Shown here one piece after another: positions 13,501-27,000 of a stretch of DNA of 64,000 nucleotides (position 1 is its first letter; each line of letters begins with the position of its first letter). The stretch is from Cladopsammia gracilis (Eukaryota > Cnidaria > Anthozoa > Scleractinia > Dendrophylliidae). The notes under the pieces are model-generated. The model was given only the letters and a program-made list of their open reading frames with translations, made no database searches and was not told the DNA's origin. A program made the position numbers and the translations under genes. The stretch covers positions 3,382,001-3,446,000 of the forward strand of contig JAJGOT010000002.1 of assembly GCA_022457155.1 (NCBI GenBank), given 5' to 3'.

Positions 13501-16500
13501 GCCGTACAAAGAGAATATTGAGCGTTTGTTGGATGATGAGAACTTCCGCGATGAGTTGGCACATTTTTCGGTTGACCAGGAGAGTGGCATCGTGGACGTG
13601 AGTCATCGAGAGGGACTTATGCCAGTCCTTATAAGGTCAGTGGCAACACGTGACATTTTGTTGCTTGTAAAACTGTAGTCAAAGGGGCTATGTCGCGAGG
13701 ATGGCGGGTGAGTACTGGGTACTAACAACTTGAAAAACGTCCGGTGGCTTTTTATCAAGTTGGCGGCCATTACTGTCGAATTCGCTGGAATCCGTTCCAT
13801 CCCGTCGTATTGCGTAGAAGGATAGATCTCAAGTTTACAAATTAGTTAGAGTATTTTCTTGGCTAGATTTTTGGTAAATTATTTCTGCGATTTATTAGTC
13901 GTACCTTCGAAAAATTCGATGTCTTCCAGTAGTGGTGGAAGTTGGGGAGGAATTTAAAAGCGAAATCGATCGTGTTTGCTTACCTCGCGTGGTTCGACAC
14001 GAGTGCATTTGCGATAAAACTTGCCGCGATCCGGAAGGGAACAATAGAAATTTGACATGTGTGACGTCAAGTGACGTCACATGACAGGAACTCATTGCGC
14101 AGACTCACCTTGCGACATAGCCCCTTTAATAAAGCGCAATTGTTATGAAACCTGATAAATTACTTTGTTCGATCTTTGTTAGCGTTTTTCGGCCTTGACC
14201 GTGGACAACCACAATAGATTTTGAAGTTTTTTGGAACAACTAACCAATAGAAATGCTTTCATTAAGTTATTCAGACATCGAGTGTGATCAAAAATTAAAC
14301 AAAAGATGTGCAGGGTTGCAGTACTTTCAACGTAATTTGTAACTCTTTTGTTGTCACCATTGAAGTCTGCAAGGTTTGATAACCAATCCCTCGACTCTAT
14401 GGTAAAACCAAAAGCAAAGTAACCGCTTAGCTAATTACAACAGAAATAAACAGTTTCATGAACCAATCAGAACTCGATGCAAATGCATGTAGCGGGCACC
14501 GAGCATGGAAAAGCGCGTGCGAGGTTGGGTTTGGTTTTACTTCCGATTGGTTGGGAAATCATAGCACTAGTATGTTTAAGCCAATCCAGTGTCGTAATGT
14601 AAAACAAAAGCAAATGCTAAATACGTTTGAGGCTCAAGCGAAAAGCGCTCCAAAATGACTAAACATACAAGTTATACGAAAAACCTTGTCGAGTTTAAAG
14701 GGGCGATGTCGCCATTTTTAGCGTTACGTTAAAAACACAAAAGACATACATGTATTTATATCAGTGGAATCCCACAAATAATGGTCCCGTTTTGTTTAAA
14801 ATTATTCTACTTGTGCTCTAAGAGTAAAAATAAGTGTCTTGGGCTGCAGATGGCCAGGATGGAAATGGATTGCAACTAGAAAAATTGTGCCAAAGTTATC
14901 ACGTTTAACTCCTTGTGTTTTGAAAATCTTGCTCAAACTCTGATTATGACTTATTCTTTCTCCGGAAATTCACTTAATATCTTCCTCTTACTGTTCTATA
15001 AGCATTTTGTGTTGACTAAAAAAACAGTACTGGTAAACTTCAGAGTCGCTTTGTTATTATAATGTACAGTGCACTTCCCAGAAAACCACATTAAAGTTAT
15101 TGGGTTATATCAGAAACCCATAAGTGGGTTGAAACGTGTACATGTAACTGTCTCTTGTACGCTTCAAAACAAGCTTCCGATTATTCAATTTGCTAAGAAG
15201 TTGTTACAGACATATTTGGAAAATCAAGATAAAAATATTAACCAATCAATTCGCTTGAACAACTTGCTTCCCATCTCCCCGGACCGAGGGGTTTCCAAAT
15301 ATGGTACTAAGCAAAAAATGAATATTCGGAAGCTATGATTGCGCGTTACACGTTTCAAACCACTTATAGGTTTCTGGTTATATCTTTGATCACTTATACA
15401 TTTTACTTTTTACCCAGCAAGGTTGCTTAGGTTATGCGCATAATTGCATAAAACACTCTTGTATTCAAAATGCTTAGAACATTTTTGTGCCTGTTTCCTC
15501 AATAATCAATACCCCTTCCAGACTTTTGTACGGAAAAATGCAGAGATGGACTGGGACGGGCACTGGTGGAAAGGCTGGCATTGGAGCGAGGCGGGCGGTA
15601 GTGCTTAGGTTCCTGGCCTCTTGTCCTCAGCAAGAAATACAAATCTTCATGGATCTGATCTTTGCACCATTTAAACACCTGTGCACAGGTAAATGTTGTC
15701 ATCTTAAACTTAGGGTGCTTACTATTGGTAAGAACAGTAATTTTTCGAATTTGCCATCCAGACCAGTCAATTCGTAGATAGTGTATATCATTTTGATTGA
15801 TTTGTAGGACAAGTTCTTCAAAAAAGGTGCATTCTGTTAACGAACTGACTGGTCTGGCCGGTCATTTCTGACAAATGAAATGCACCCTAAGTTCCACATT
15901 GAAGGTTGAGTCGAAGATAATAACAGTGTGATCCCTTCTTCAGCAGTACTTTACTATGGAACTGTTTGTTCTTCAGTATTTTTCAAACGAAATTTGAAGT
16001 TTTTATGTAATATTTTATTTCGGTCCTTCTTTTATGTTATCAACAGCAGACAAGCCAAGCCTGATCATTACCGCTGAAGATCTCTCCAGCGTTGTTCCCC
16101 TGAAGAAACAGCAAGGGTTCCTGGGAATGGTGTCGCAAATCCTGGGCAAGATAGGGATCCTGGCGGCGTCTTTTCATCCGTCCATCCTGCAAATCATCCT
16201 CTCACTCCTGTCGACATGCGTGCTGGCTCTGAAGCAGCGGGAAAAGGTAAGTACAGTGGATTGGTAGATAAGAACAGTTATGTCCAGGATTGCAGATAAT
16301 TAGATGCATGGCAAATTTAATAAGCGTCACAAAGTGTCCTCTTGCTCTTCTGCTCAACTTCAACATCACTTGTTTTCAAAAATGCAGACAAAAAACGTCA
16401 CGAGGTGTCCCCTAAATTCTGCTCTTTAAGTAAAGATAAACACGTGCGTTTACCCTAACCTAAAAATAACACTAACACTAATGCTTACCTTACATTTCAA

Positions 16501-19500
16501 AAAAGATGGTAAACACTTAGACTTAACGGGACACTTCGTGTTGGATATCAAAATTTGTCATGTACTAATTATCTGCAATCCTGGACATAAGTGGATAAGA
16601 AATAGTGATGATTCATTTTCAATTAATGAAAAGAACAGACGACTTTTCGATATAGGTGGTTTGCAACCAATCTCTAGAGACATAGATAACAATAGTGAAA
16701 CGAACAAATGCTGGTGGATGAACAAAAGGAGCTAATGAGAGAACTATTGTTTATGTCCACCAGCATGGCGGCGATGACGTAACATGAAAACCACCTGTAG
16801 CCAGATGGAAAACGTGACACTAGTAAGCAAAAGGTCGCATACTCTATGATTTCACTTATGCTGTGTTCACACTAGGGGAAAACATGTTTAGTCTGATTTC
16901 ACTATGAAACATGTTCACATCAGGCGGCGCATTGCGCGAATATTGATGGAAACACATTTTTTATGACCGTAATTGAAACTACCTCACGAATAGTTTTGAT
17001 TTAAAGTGCCACTACGACGAAAATGTTTGTATTTCTTTACCTCCTTTTTTAACGCAAATGTATCTAATAGGTTTAGACAAATGCGAACTGCTATAAATTA
17101 GATTAATATATTCTTACACAGCCGAGAAATTGCTGGCCGAAAACCCACGAAAATCACGTAAAATCCGTCCGCCATTACTCCGTTCATAAATCCGATCCCA
17201 CGTTCTACTGGTTTGCGATCTGGTACACATGACTTGATTTGTGACGTCAATGACTCAACGCGGTTCCCACGTGTTGAGTCATTGACGCCACAAAATCTTC
17301 ACGCCAACTCATCACTTATCATAGTGGCTTTTTAAGCCAGACGAAACACGTTAGCGCAAATGTCGATTCTTTGTTAATCACTGCATTGCCCTTCGTTATT
17401 GAAGAGATTGACAAGTGAGATTAAACCACAAAATTATACAACAGCAAGTTGGAGGTCTATTTGTTTTGGTTCATGTATAATAAAGAGATTTTATGCGAGC
17501 CTATGCCTGTCTCGTAAAATAGCACAAAAATTAATTGGAGAGCCAGGCGTGGAAATAACAACTAATGTGAATTATGAAATTGCAAACGTGTTTACGGGAA
17601 ACGTGTTTCGTTGCAACATGTTAACTCTGCACTAATGTGAACACAGCATTAATCCACTTTGAAGTAAAAAAAAAAATAACATATCCCATTGTTCATCATA
17701 ATGGAGTAATCCAAATAAACGCTCCCTCTCCTTTAAACACCTGCTGCGTTTATTCCCGTTTTGGGGCTTTCACAGGGCCGTTTAATCAAGTAAACACGGT
17801 AATCGGTACAAATGACCTGTTACATGGCTGGAAAACGGTTTTATTGCCATTTTTTCCAGGTTCAGCCGTCTTTGATCTCTCAGCTGAAGACAGTTCGACA
17901 GTTGGCCATTACTCGCTTGATAGAGTTCTTTGAGTTAATGCCAGATTATGACTTCAAACCCATCTGTGATGCCGTGTTCTCGTCAGCGGTGTGGCCCCAG
18001 GTAAAACCTTACAATTATCACACCTCTCTCTCCTTTTCCCTACCTCTTCGAGGATTTAACTTGTGGTTATCAGCCCCCTAAAACTATTTTCGAAGTTTTA
18101 TGTGTCCAGAGCTTATGGCCGAGGAGTCACGGTTTGTGTTAAGAAAACAAGGAACAACGTGAAAATAGAACTAAAATCCACGCGTAAAAGAAAATTGAAA
18201 TGAGAATCTACAGAGTAACTCTTCTATTCACTGTTTCCAGATCAAGTTGGAATTTAGAAACGCGGTTTTCGTCGATGGAGAAAATTCGAAATGACCGAAG
18301 GAAAAAAAAACAACCTCCGAGGAAAGACAAAAAACAGCAAACCCAACCCACTCATGACCTTGGTCATATGCGAGCGCTCTCAACACTGCGCAATTCCTGC
18401 TTTTCATATTTTTCTTTTGTATATACAGTGTATTGCTAACTTGATATCTTCTTATTCGAATACAACACCCTTTTCTTTTTTATTTTTCAGTTAGAGAAGC
18501 TTAATCAAGAGAGCATTCAACATCCAACGCCATTGCTCAAACTTCTGTCCGCTTGGTCAAACAATCCCCGTTACTTTCCCTTGCTTTCGAGAAAACCAGT
18601 TGAAAATCCCGACCTGTCAATCATGTCCTGTGTGTTTGCTTGTCTGTGTGTTCCGTCGGTGTCAGCGGATGTGGCTGCCATGGTAATGGAGATGACAGAC
18701 AATCTTCTATCTGGAGAAATGGGAGATAAAGAAAGTGATTTAATAGAATGTGGCTCTGAACTAACGTAAGATACCCTTCTGATTTTCAGTAGATGGAATT
18801 CCTCTTTTTTTTTAATCTTGCCCCAAAGTTTCAAACCAAAGAAACATGTCAACAACAACATCCACTCTACCCGTTTTTATTCATTATATATAAACTTAGA
18901 AAAGGATCGCTCTGAACTAGAGAAAGAAGCAGATTAATACATACAGCCATTTATCCCTTCTTCCATTTTTTCTTACATTCATCCAGTTCATGTTTGTTTT
19001 CTTCTCAGAATATCCTCGAATTATAACCATGGAGACAGGCCTGACTATGGGACATTGCTAGTTCTTCCTCACATCTCAGAGATCCTTGAGTACCTCAGCC
19101 GCTCAGTCAAACAAGCTATCGAGAATTCAGGAAAGAACAAAGGAAAAGTTGTTCTTCCTCAGCGAGAGCTTTCAGTTTTGTCAAAAATCAGTCCATTCGT
19201 GAAAGACGCTGAACAGTCTGCCACTTTGATAAGCGTGCTGTTGCCTTTTGTGAATTCATCTCAAAAGGAAGAAACAGTGAACAACATTCTAACGACTATT
19301 AAGAGCCTGCTTGCAAATGTTGATTCACCAAGAGATTTTGTCACACCTTTATCCAAGCTTTTCTCGCAGTTGAATGCCCGCAGCACTAGACAGTGCTTAT
19401 GTGATGTCTTTTTGGAGCTTGCAAATGTGGATTCTAGTTTTTCTTCGAAGGCGTGTGAGCTTCTTTCTCACGTGAACGCTTGGAACCCTAAACGTCTTGA

Positions 19501-22500
19501 TGAGCCTGATTATGACACTCGATTAGCGGCATTTGCGAATGCCAAGGTCCTTATCCAGGAGAATGCACTCAAGACAGAAGAGATTCTACCATTGTTACAT
19601 AACTGTATTCACTTCGTGTTATGCAGCGAGGACTTGTCTGTCAGGGACAGCGCAGGCAGTTGCATGAATTGCATCGTGCGATTTGTTGTACAGCGGAGTG
19701 GAGAGAAGAACGAAGCATTCCATGTTCTAATCATGAAATGTCTGCTTCCGGCTTGCAAGAAAGCTCTCTCTTCCAAAAAGGAGGTAAGTTGATGGCATTT
19801 CTCAATTTTACGAAATTTCCGAAAATTTCCAAAGATTTTGAAAAATTCTCCAAATACTGTCCACGAACGTTTCCGATCATTTCCGAAGATTTCCGAAAAA
19901 GATCCAAAGATGTCTCGATTGTCGACTAACGCCTTTTAGCTCGTTTGGCATTTAATAAGGGCATGCATGCTAGCTGACATCAAGATATTGATGTGAAGAT
20001 AAAACTGATATCTTCACATGTGTCGAGATATGATTTTTCCGCGGTGGGAGAATCCTTGTATTTCACTAAAGTTTTTCAAACTCATTAATAATTCATGACG
20101 AGAACACAAAGGAAATCACTACCGCGTAGGAGGTTTTGATATCCTGTCTTAATTTGCATAGATTTTGGCGACGTTATTCCTTCGTTTTCTCCGCATTTTA
20201 CGACCAGTTTGAGAAGCTGTATCAAACACTCGAAAGAGTGTTTCATCAGATTTCCAAACACCTTGAAGTGGGTTAAAAAAAACTCGGCTGCGCCTCGTTT
20301 TTCAATCCACTGCGCAGTGTTTGGATATCTGATGAAACACTGTTTCTCGTGTTTGATATATTACTTATATAATAAAAAGATCATCTTACTTTTTCTCCAT
20401 AAGCATCTCAGAGAGTTCGTGTATAAGGCCTACCTTTTCTATGGATTTAACGTTAAATCGGCCACCAAAATAACGAAACAAACATACAAACTTTTAAATT
20501 TTCTTTGATCAAACGTGATGAATTTTAGTAATAATTTTCAGAGCAGACTTTAGCATTTTAACTGTTCGACGACAGCTAGAGATGTAAACACTTGCGTTGT
20601 GGCTGTCGTTTTACTTTCATAAATTACTACAATCTGGGACAAGAAAAGGGAGCGAAAACAAAACATCAAACCAAACAGAAATTCAGACCACAACAAGTCA
20701 TACAAGCCTTGATAAAATATAATTTGCGTGCGAATTTCTGCCCATAGATCGCCAGGAATGAATTTCTTGGTGTGCTTTCTACGATGGTTCGTGAGTTTGA
20801 ACACGATTCCTTGTCAGACCTGAAGGTTCTTTTGGACGAGGATCCTGAGAAAGACTTTTTTGAGAACATCAAGCACATTCAGGTGAGGGACACTCGTGAA
20901 TTGTTGAACGAATTGCAGCATTTGAATAGAAATTTTACTCTGGATATGTAATGGTCACCTGCTTTACCCATGGGGACCACTTTGGAGGGAGGGGAGGGTG
21001 GGGAGTTGGACGCAGGGGTGGAAGGACCGGTGAGGCAAAACGCCTAGGAGAGGGGAGGGTCCGAAGGTTGTTTAGTATTCACGAATTGGTTCATGGAAGC
21101 CTTTGATTCACTATGATCCGAAACAGAATGTTGACGGTCTTTTTAAAGGGAACCTCCATTGTCAGAACAAATTGACGTTAAATTGTTGGAAATAAAGTCG
21201 AAATTTAAAACTTTTAAAAGAACAGGTGCAAATATAATTTTAGTGTACAAAAATGGAAACGAATATCGCTGGTTTTCGCTTTTTAATTCCCCGCTTGCCG
21301 CCATTTTGAATATTTATGACGTGTTACGGTTGCCGCTGTTGTTAAGAAGCGAAGTTCATTCGTATGCAACAATAAGACAACCGTAACACGTCATAAATAT
21401 TCAAAATGGCGGCGCGCGGGAAATTTAAAAGCGTAAACAGGCGATATTCGTATCCATTTTTCTGTACACTAAAATTATATTTGCACCTGTTTTAAAAAAA
21501 ACTAATTTAGACTTTACTTCCAACAATTTAACGTCAATTTGTTAAAACAACGGAGGTTCCCTTTAACACTGATTGAACCAGACACTTCTGGTGTTGAAGA
21601 GCTAAAATCTGTTTTTACCTTTTTACTTCAGCTTCATCGTCGCATTCGCGCTCTTCGACGCCTGCAGTCACACTGTCAGCAGCATAGCCTTAGAACCACA
21701 ACACTGACAGCTTTCTTGTTGCCATTGGTAACACACTGTGTGTTCGATCACACGGCTGCCAAAGAGCACAACCTTGTGACCGAGGCTGTCACCACTATTG
21801 GAACAATATCGGCGAGCCTGCCTTGGTCCAAGTACTGCTCTTTGTTAAGACACTATTTGAAGTTACTCCCCGTGGAAAAGAATTTCCAAAAGGTTATCGT
21901 CAGGTAGGATGTTGGTGTCAAATTCGTCTTCATTGCCATTCTACTTATCGTTTCTGAAAGGAGCAGGGGGGCAGGGGTCGGTACTTCATGTAAGACTAGT
22001 ACCGACCGGAGCAGGTTGTTCTGCTGTTAAGTGGCCCGCCAAAATATCGGACCACCTTTGTTATTTCCTAGTTATATTGCCAAACGCCACTAAATTTACA
22101 ACTAAATTGAATAAACAAAATTATAAAGAGCAAAACAGAACAAATATTTTGTTGATAAACTGCAGGGTTACGAGGATGAAAGTGGATTACAGGTCAAGAA
22201 ATCAAAATTTCCATTTGGGTGAAACTTTGAGTTTTGTTGCCGTTATTTTGTCTGTTTAGTCTATATTTCTTTGCTTTTATCACTCTTGGCTATTTTTTTC
22301 TTCGCATTTCAAGGCAATAAAGCAAGCTTAAAGCAAGCTTGCGGGCATAATCATGAAAACACGATTTATCAGCCACGACACTGTTCCTTTCTAACCTGCG
22401 GGCTTTCAAAAAGTTCCCGGTTCTTACCAACCAACCAACTTATCCAAGCCTTTGCTTCCCAGATTTAAACCCTGGTTCTAACCCTGGTTCTTTTACATTC

Positions 22501-23942
22501 GTGGATTACAGAAACCATCGCCAAAAGTGATAGAAGCAAAGGAATAAGAATTAAATAACAAAATAACGGCTAGATTAGTCAAAATTTCACAAAAAACTGA
22601 ACTGTAATCCACTTCAATCCTTGCAATCCTGCACTTTATCTCCAAACTACTGCTTTTGTTTTGCTCTATAGAATCTTTTTATCCAACTAAGTTGTATATT
22701 TGGTGGAATTTGGCGATAAAACGTGGAAATAAGCTAAGCGAAATTTTGCTATTTCGGCGAGACAGTGTTCCCTCAGCTGTTACTAAGTGAAATACTCCAA
22801 ACGATGCACAGTGTAATGACAAAGGAGGATGTTTTATCTTAAAGTCATTAGATCCCATGTTGCTTAAAACTTTTCTTTGGAAAATTGTGGTATTGTTTAA
22901 GACTCTTGTTTCTCTTGTTGTGCAGACTGGTATTTGCTGAAAATTCAGAACTTATTAATTGTCGATTTTGTTTTCTTTTTCGTTCAAGACCCTTGTTTCC
23001 CTTATTAAGAAGACAAGTACTTGCAGTAAAATCCATAACTTACATATCGCTGATTATTTTTTCTTTCTACAGAATTGTTGTGATTATTCTGAACAATTTC
23101 CACTACGATCTCAGCACCGTTCCTAAGCAACTAGAGAACCTCAAACTCGGAGGTATGTATCCGTTAAATAACCGGCTTATGTCTATTCAGAGCGGCTTTT
23201 TAGAGTGCGCGTTGCATGACGATAATTTTATAAACTGTATTAATGATGCTTTAATTGCAAAAAATATATTTCGTTGTTAAATGCGGGTGAAACAGTGAAT
23301 TAGAAGTTGCTTTTCACTGCTGTGAAGTGACTTCATCAGTTAGTTAGGAAATGCGACGCATCCGAACCGGTTTCGACAATTCATTCTAATCGAACAGTGC
23401 CATTATTCCGGACTCAATCCCAGTCCTCTCTCTCTTGATGGAGGTGCGGGTGACAAAGGGGCGCAATGGCTGAACAGTAGGAACAATAAAGACGATTGGG
23501 GACGGACGGGAGGGCTATTATTTACTGATCTGATATTGGTGCACTTGTTTTGTCATTTTTTTTTATAGAAAGCAGCGCGGGCAATGAAAGCAGTAACGTG
23601 GAGATTAAAACGAAGAAAAAAGACGGCCCAATCAAAATTCAGAACGAAGGTGGAAATAAACATGATGGTGATAATGATGGTGTTGATGATAACGAAGACG
23701 ACAATGGTGATGATAACGATGAAGAGGAAACAGCTGGCAAAGGAGAAATGGCAGACATTTCCAAAGAGGAACTTGCTCTGCGTATCTACAACACAATCAC
23801 CTCAAATATTCTGCCTCAGTTACACAAGTGTGTCACTAAAAAGGTGAGGTTATAAAGGGAGAAGCGTTAAAACGATCAATCATTTTTTCATTTAATCATT
23901 CGTGTAGTTATTCACTCATTTACTCAGTTAATTAGGCGGTTT

Positions 23943-24001
<59 letters not shown>

Positions 24002-27000
24002 TGTCAATCAGTCAGTCTGTCAGTCAGAGAGTGAGTCAGCCAGTCTCTAAATCAGTCAGTCAGTCAATCAGTAAGTCAGTCAGTCAGTCAGTCAGTCAGT
24101 CAGAGAGTGAGTCAGCCAGTCTCTAAATCAGTCAGTCAGTCTGTCAGTCTGTCAGTCAGTCAGTCAGAGTGAGTCAACCAGTCTCTAAATCAGTCAATCA
24201 GTAAGTCAATCAGTAAGTCAGTCAGTCAATCATTTAGTCAGTCAGTTGGTTGGTTGATTATTTATTCTTTATAATAATTTATTTATTTATTCAATTAATA
24301 AGTAATTTATTCACATTATCGTGTTTACTTCTTGTAGAGCAAGTCGGATCATTTTCACCGGTTAAGCCAACAGAAAGCTGAAGATGAAGAGGAAGTGTTA
24401 CGTGTTCCTGTCATCCTCGCCATCATCAAACTTCTTCAAGCCTTACCTGAGCATGCGCTTCACCTACATCTACCAGGGTAAGAAAACTCGCAACATCGCG
24501 ATGCAATGTGCTTCTTGGATCCAAATACAAAACGTTTCCTTTCGTTGTCTTTTGCTGTGAACCTAGGCCGAAACATGTTCAGTCTGATCACAAATGAAAC
24601 ATGTTTCACTAGGAAATTTGTTCACATCATGCGGCGTATTGCGCGAATCATGATCGAAACATGTTTATTCCGAGCACGATTGAAACTACCTGACCAGACA
24701 AAATACGTTAACGTAAATGTCTTCTCCTGTATGTTTACAGGGAACGTGTTTCATTAAAACAGGTTTACTCTAAACATGTTTCGATCCTGATGTGAACACA
24801 GCATTTGTCAATTTTTTGTTTCCTGTTTGTCCTGTTTGTCCTGTTTGTATATCATCCGGTTGTCTTATTGTTTAATTTGCTTGTAGGCTTCTTCTCCGTG
24901 TTTGTCACACATTGAGGAGCAGGGCCCGAGAGGTGCGCGATGCAGCTCGGGATACGCTTGCAAAAATCACAGTTTCCCTTGGAACACAGTACTTCTCGTT
25001 CGTTGTGAAGGAGCTCAGAAGCTCGCTTACTAGAGGATACCAGGTAATCACTTATTTATTGTTATAATTACACAAACGAGGACAATAAGATTCAATAATA
25101 ACAAGAGTTATATAGAGCAGTTTTCAATTGAGTGTGGTAAAACCAAAACCAAAGTAATTACTCTGACCGATCACAGCAGTCGTAAACAATCCAATGAACC
25201 AATCAGAGCTCGAGGCAATTACATGTCGGCGGTGCCAAGCGCGGAAAAACGCGTGCGAGCAAGTCACGATTGGTTTTCGTTTTACTTCTGATTGGTCGAG
25301 AAAGTGGCGCGAGATTTTTTAGCCAATCACAAAGCGTAGCAATGCAAAACCAAAGTAATTGTGTAATTACTTTTGACACTCAATTGAAAACTGCTCTATA
25401 AGTGATAACCACCCCGCAAGCACGGCCTCATTATCTCCTCCACTCGAGGAGATAAAGAAAGACTGCCCGCAGGGTGAATAATAACACAATAAACAGTCCA
25501 AAAAAAATATTTATTATACATTGGTGTCACTTGCTCGATTTTGATTGGCTATAAGCACGCAGCTAATTATTGCTTGCTGTTTCTGTTACGTCACACCTAC
25601 AGACAATAGTTTTATGCATGCAGAAGTGACGTCATACCTACAGACAATAGTTTTATGCATGCAGAAGTGACGTAAGTTGTTTACTTACAAGTTGACTGCT
25701 GTGCATTGATCACTTTTTTGTGCGCGCTCTTGTCTTTACAAGTGCAGCTCAGGAATATGCATAATAAAACAATTATATTATGGGCTCGAGATTTCTATCG
25801 CGTGATAGTTGATGAGAGCGAAGCCCGAATCAACTATCACGCGGTAGAAATCAAGAGAGAATAATGTAATTGTTTTTGTATAAATCTACGGAGCGATTTT
25901 AGAATACCCGTCCACTTATTTACGTTTTAAAGAACAAAGTGGACGGGTATTCTACAGTTTAGCCAAATCGACTAGACGTTCAAAGCTTAATAGCAAGACA
26001 GGCTCGCGTTTTTATTGAATGATGATATAAATAACAACCGCACACACTCACTTTCTGCAACGGGATAGATAGTGAGTAGCGCAGCCAATAAGAGAAGAGC
26101 ATTCGTGATAGAACGCTAGTAGATTTATACTAAACGTGGTTAAAACGTTCTGATTACTGTCTGATACTAATTTATGTGGTTGTAATTTATTCAGTTTGTA
26201 ACTGTTGATCATTTTCAGCTTCATGTTCTCAGTTTCACGCTGCACACGTTGTTGGACAAAATGAGCGACAATCTCGTGCCAGGGGATCTGGATCCGAGTC
26301 TGCAGGGATTGGTGGAGGTGAGATGTTTATTTCTCATTTCCTCCTGAGAGCAAAATCGCCCTCAACTGAAGGAAACCTCTATAATTTTTTGATCATGTTT
26401 CGATCGTAGATTTCGATCGTCGATTTCGATTAAAGTGACCGTGGGTGATCGTACGCGTTGATGATCATATGAATAGCGAACGGATAATGCCCGCGCGAAG
26501 CCCCCAGTTTCGCGCGGGCATTATCCGTTCGCTAATGTTTTTTTCGTTTCTCGCTCGACGGACTAAGCTGGGAAAGAGAGACTGCTCGTAGTCTAATGAA
26601 AACCAGCCGTTTGAATGATTATTTTTACAGATTTTATGCTGGTAAAATGTGGCAAAAATGACCAAATTGGCCTCTGGTACCACCTTAACAGAGCGTGGTT
26701 CCTATTCGATCATGGATAATTGCTAATGATCGCTAATGCGCGTTTACATATGATCACAGAGTTTTGGGCTTGAGATCATATGGAAACCAACGCAGCCTGA
26801 ATAATTATACACTGAAGGACTGCAAAAGCTATATGTGAGCAATATAGCTTCGTTGTTCCGCAGAAAAGCCCAGGTTCTGCGTAGAATGTAAAGTGGACGT
26901 CAGTCTGGAGGATTTTAGAAGTTGTATTTGAAGCTGAAGCTGAAGATACAATTTTCATTTGAACTATTAACTATAAACAGCACGAGAATGAAACTACTGG

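Noticed and set aside
13603..14095. Minus-strand open frames
   Set aside because: They fall largely within the MITE at 13681-14127; no domain or splice support.
20756..20882. Alternative start of UTP20 exon 12 at 20756
   Set aside because: It shifts the frame relative to exon 11; the acceptor ending at 20747 restores it.
21159..21386. 75-residue open frame
   Set aside because: It is translation through a MITE arm; it has no homologous family I can name.
23941..24126. Open frame encoding an SVSQ repeat protein
   Set aside because: It is the translation of the CAGT microsatellite; the frame has no start context, family or neighbours.
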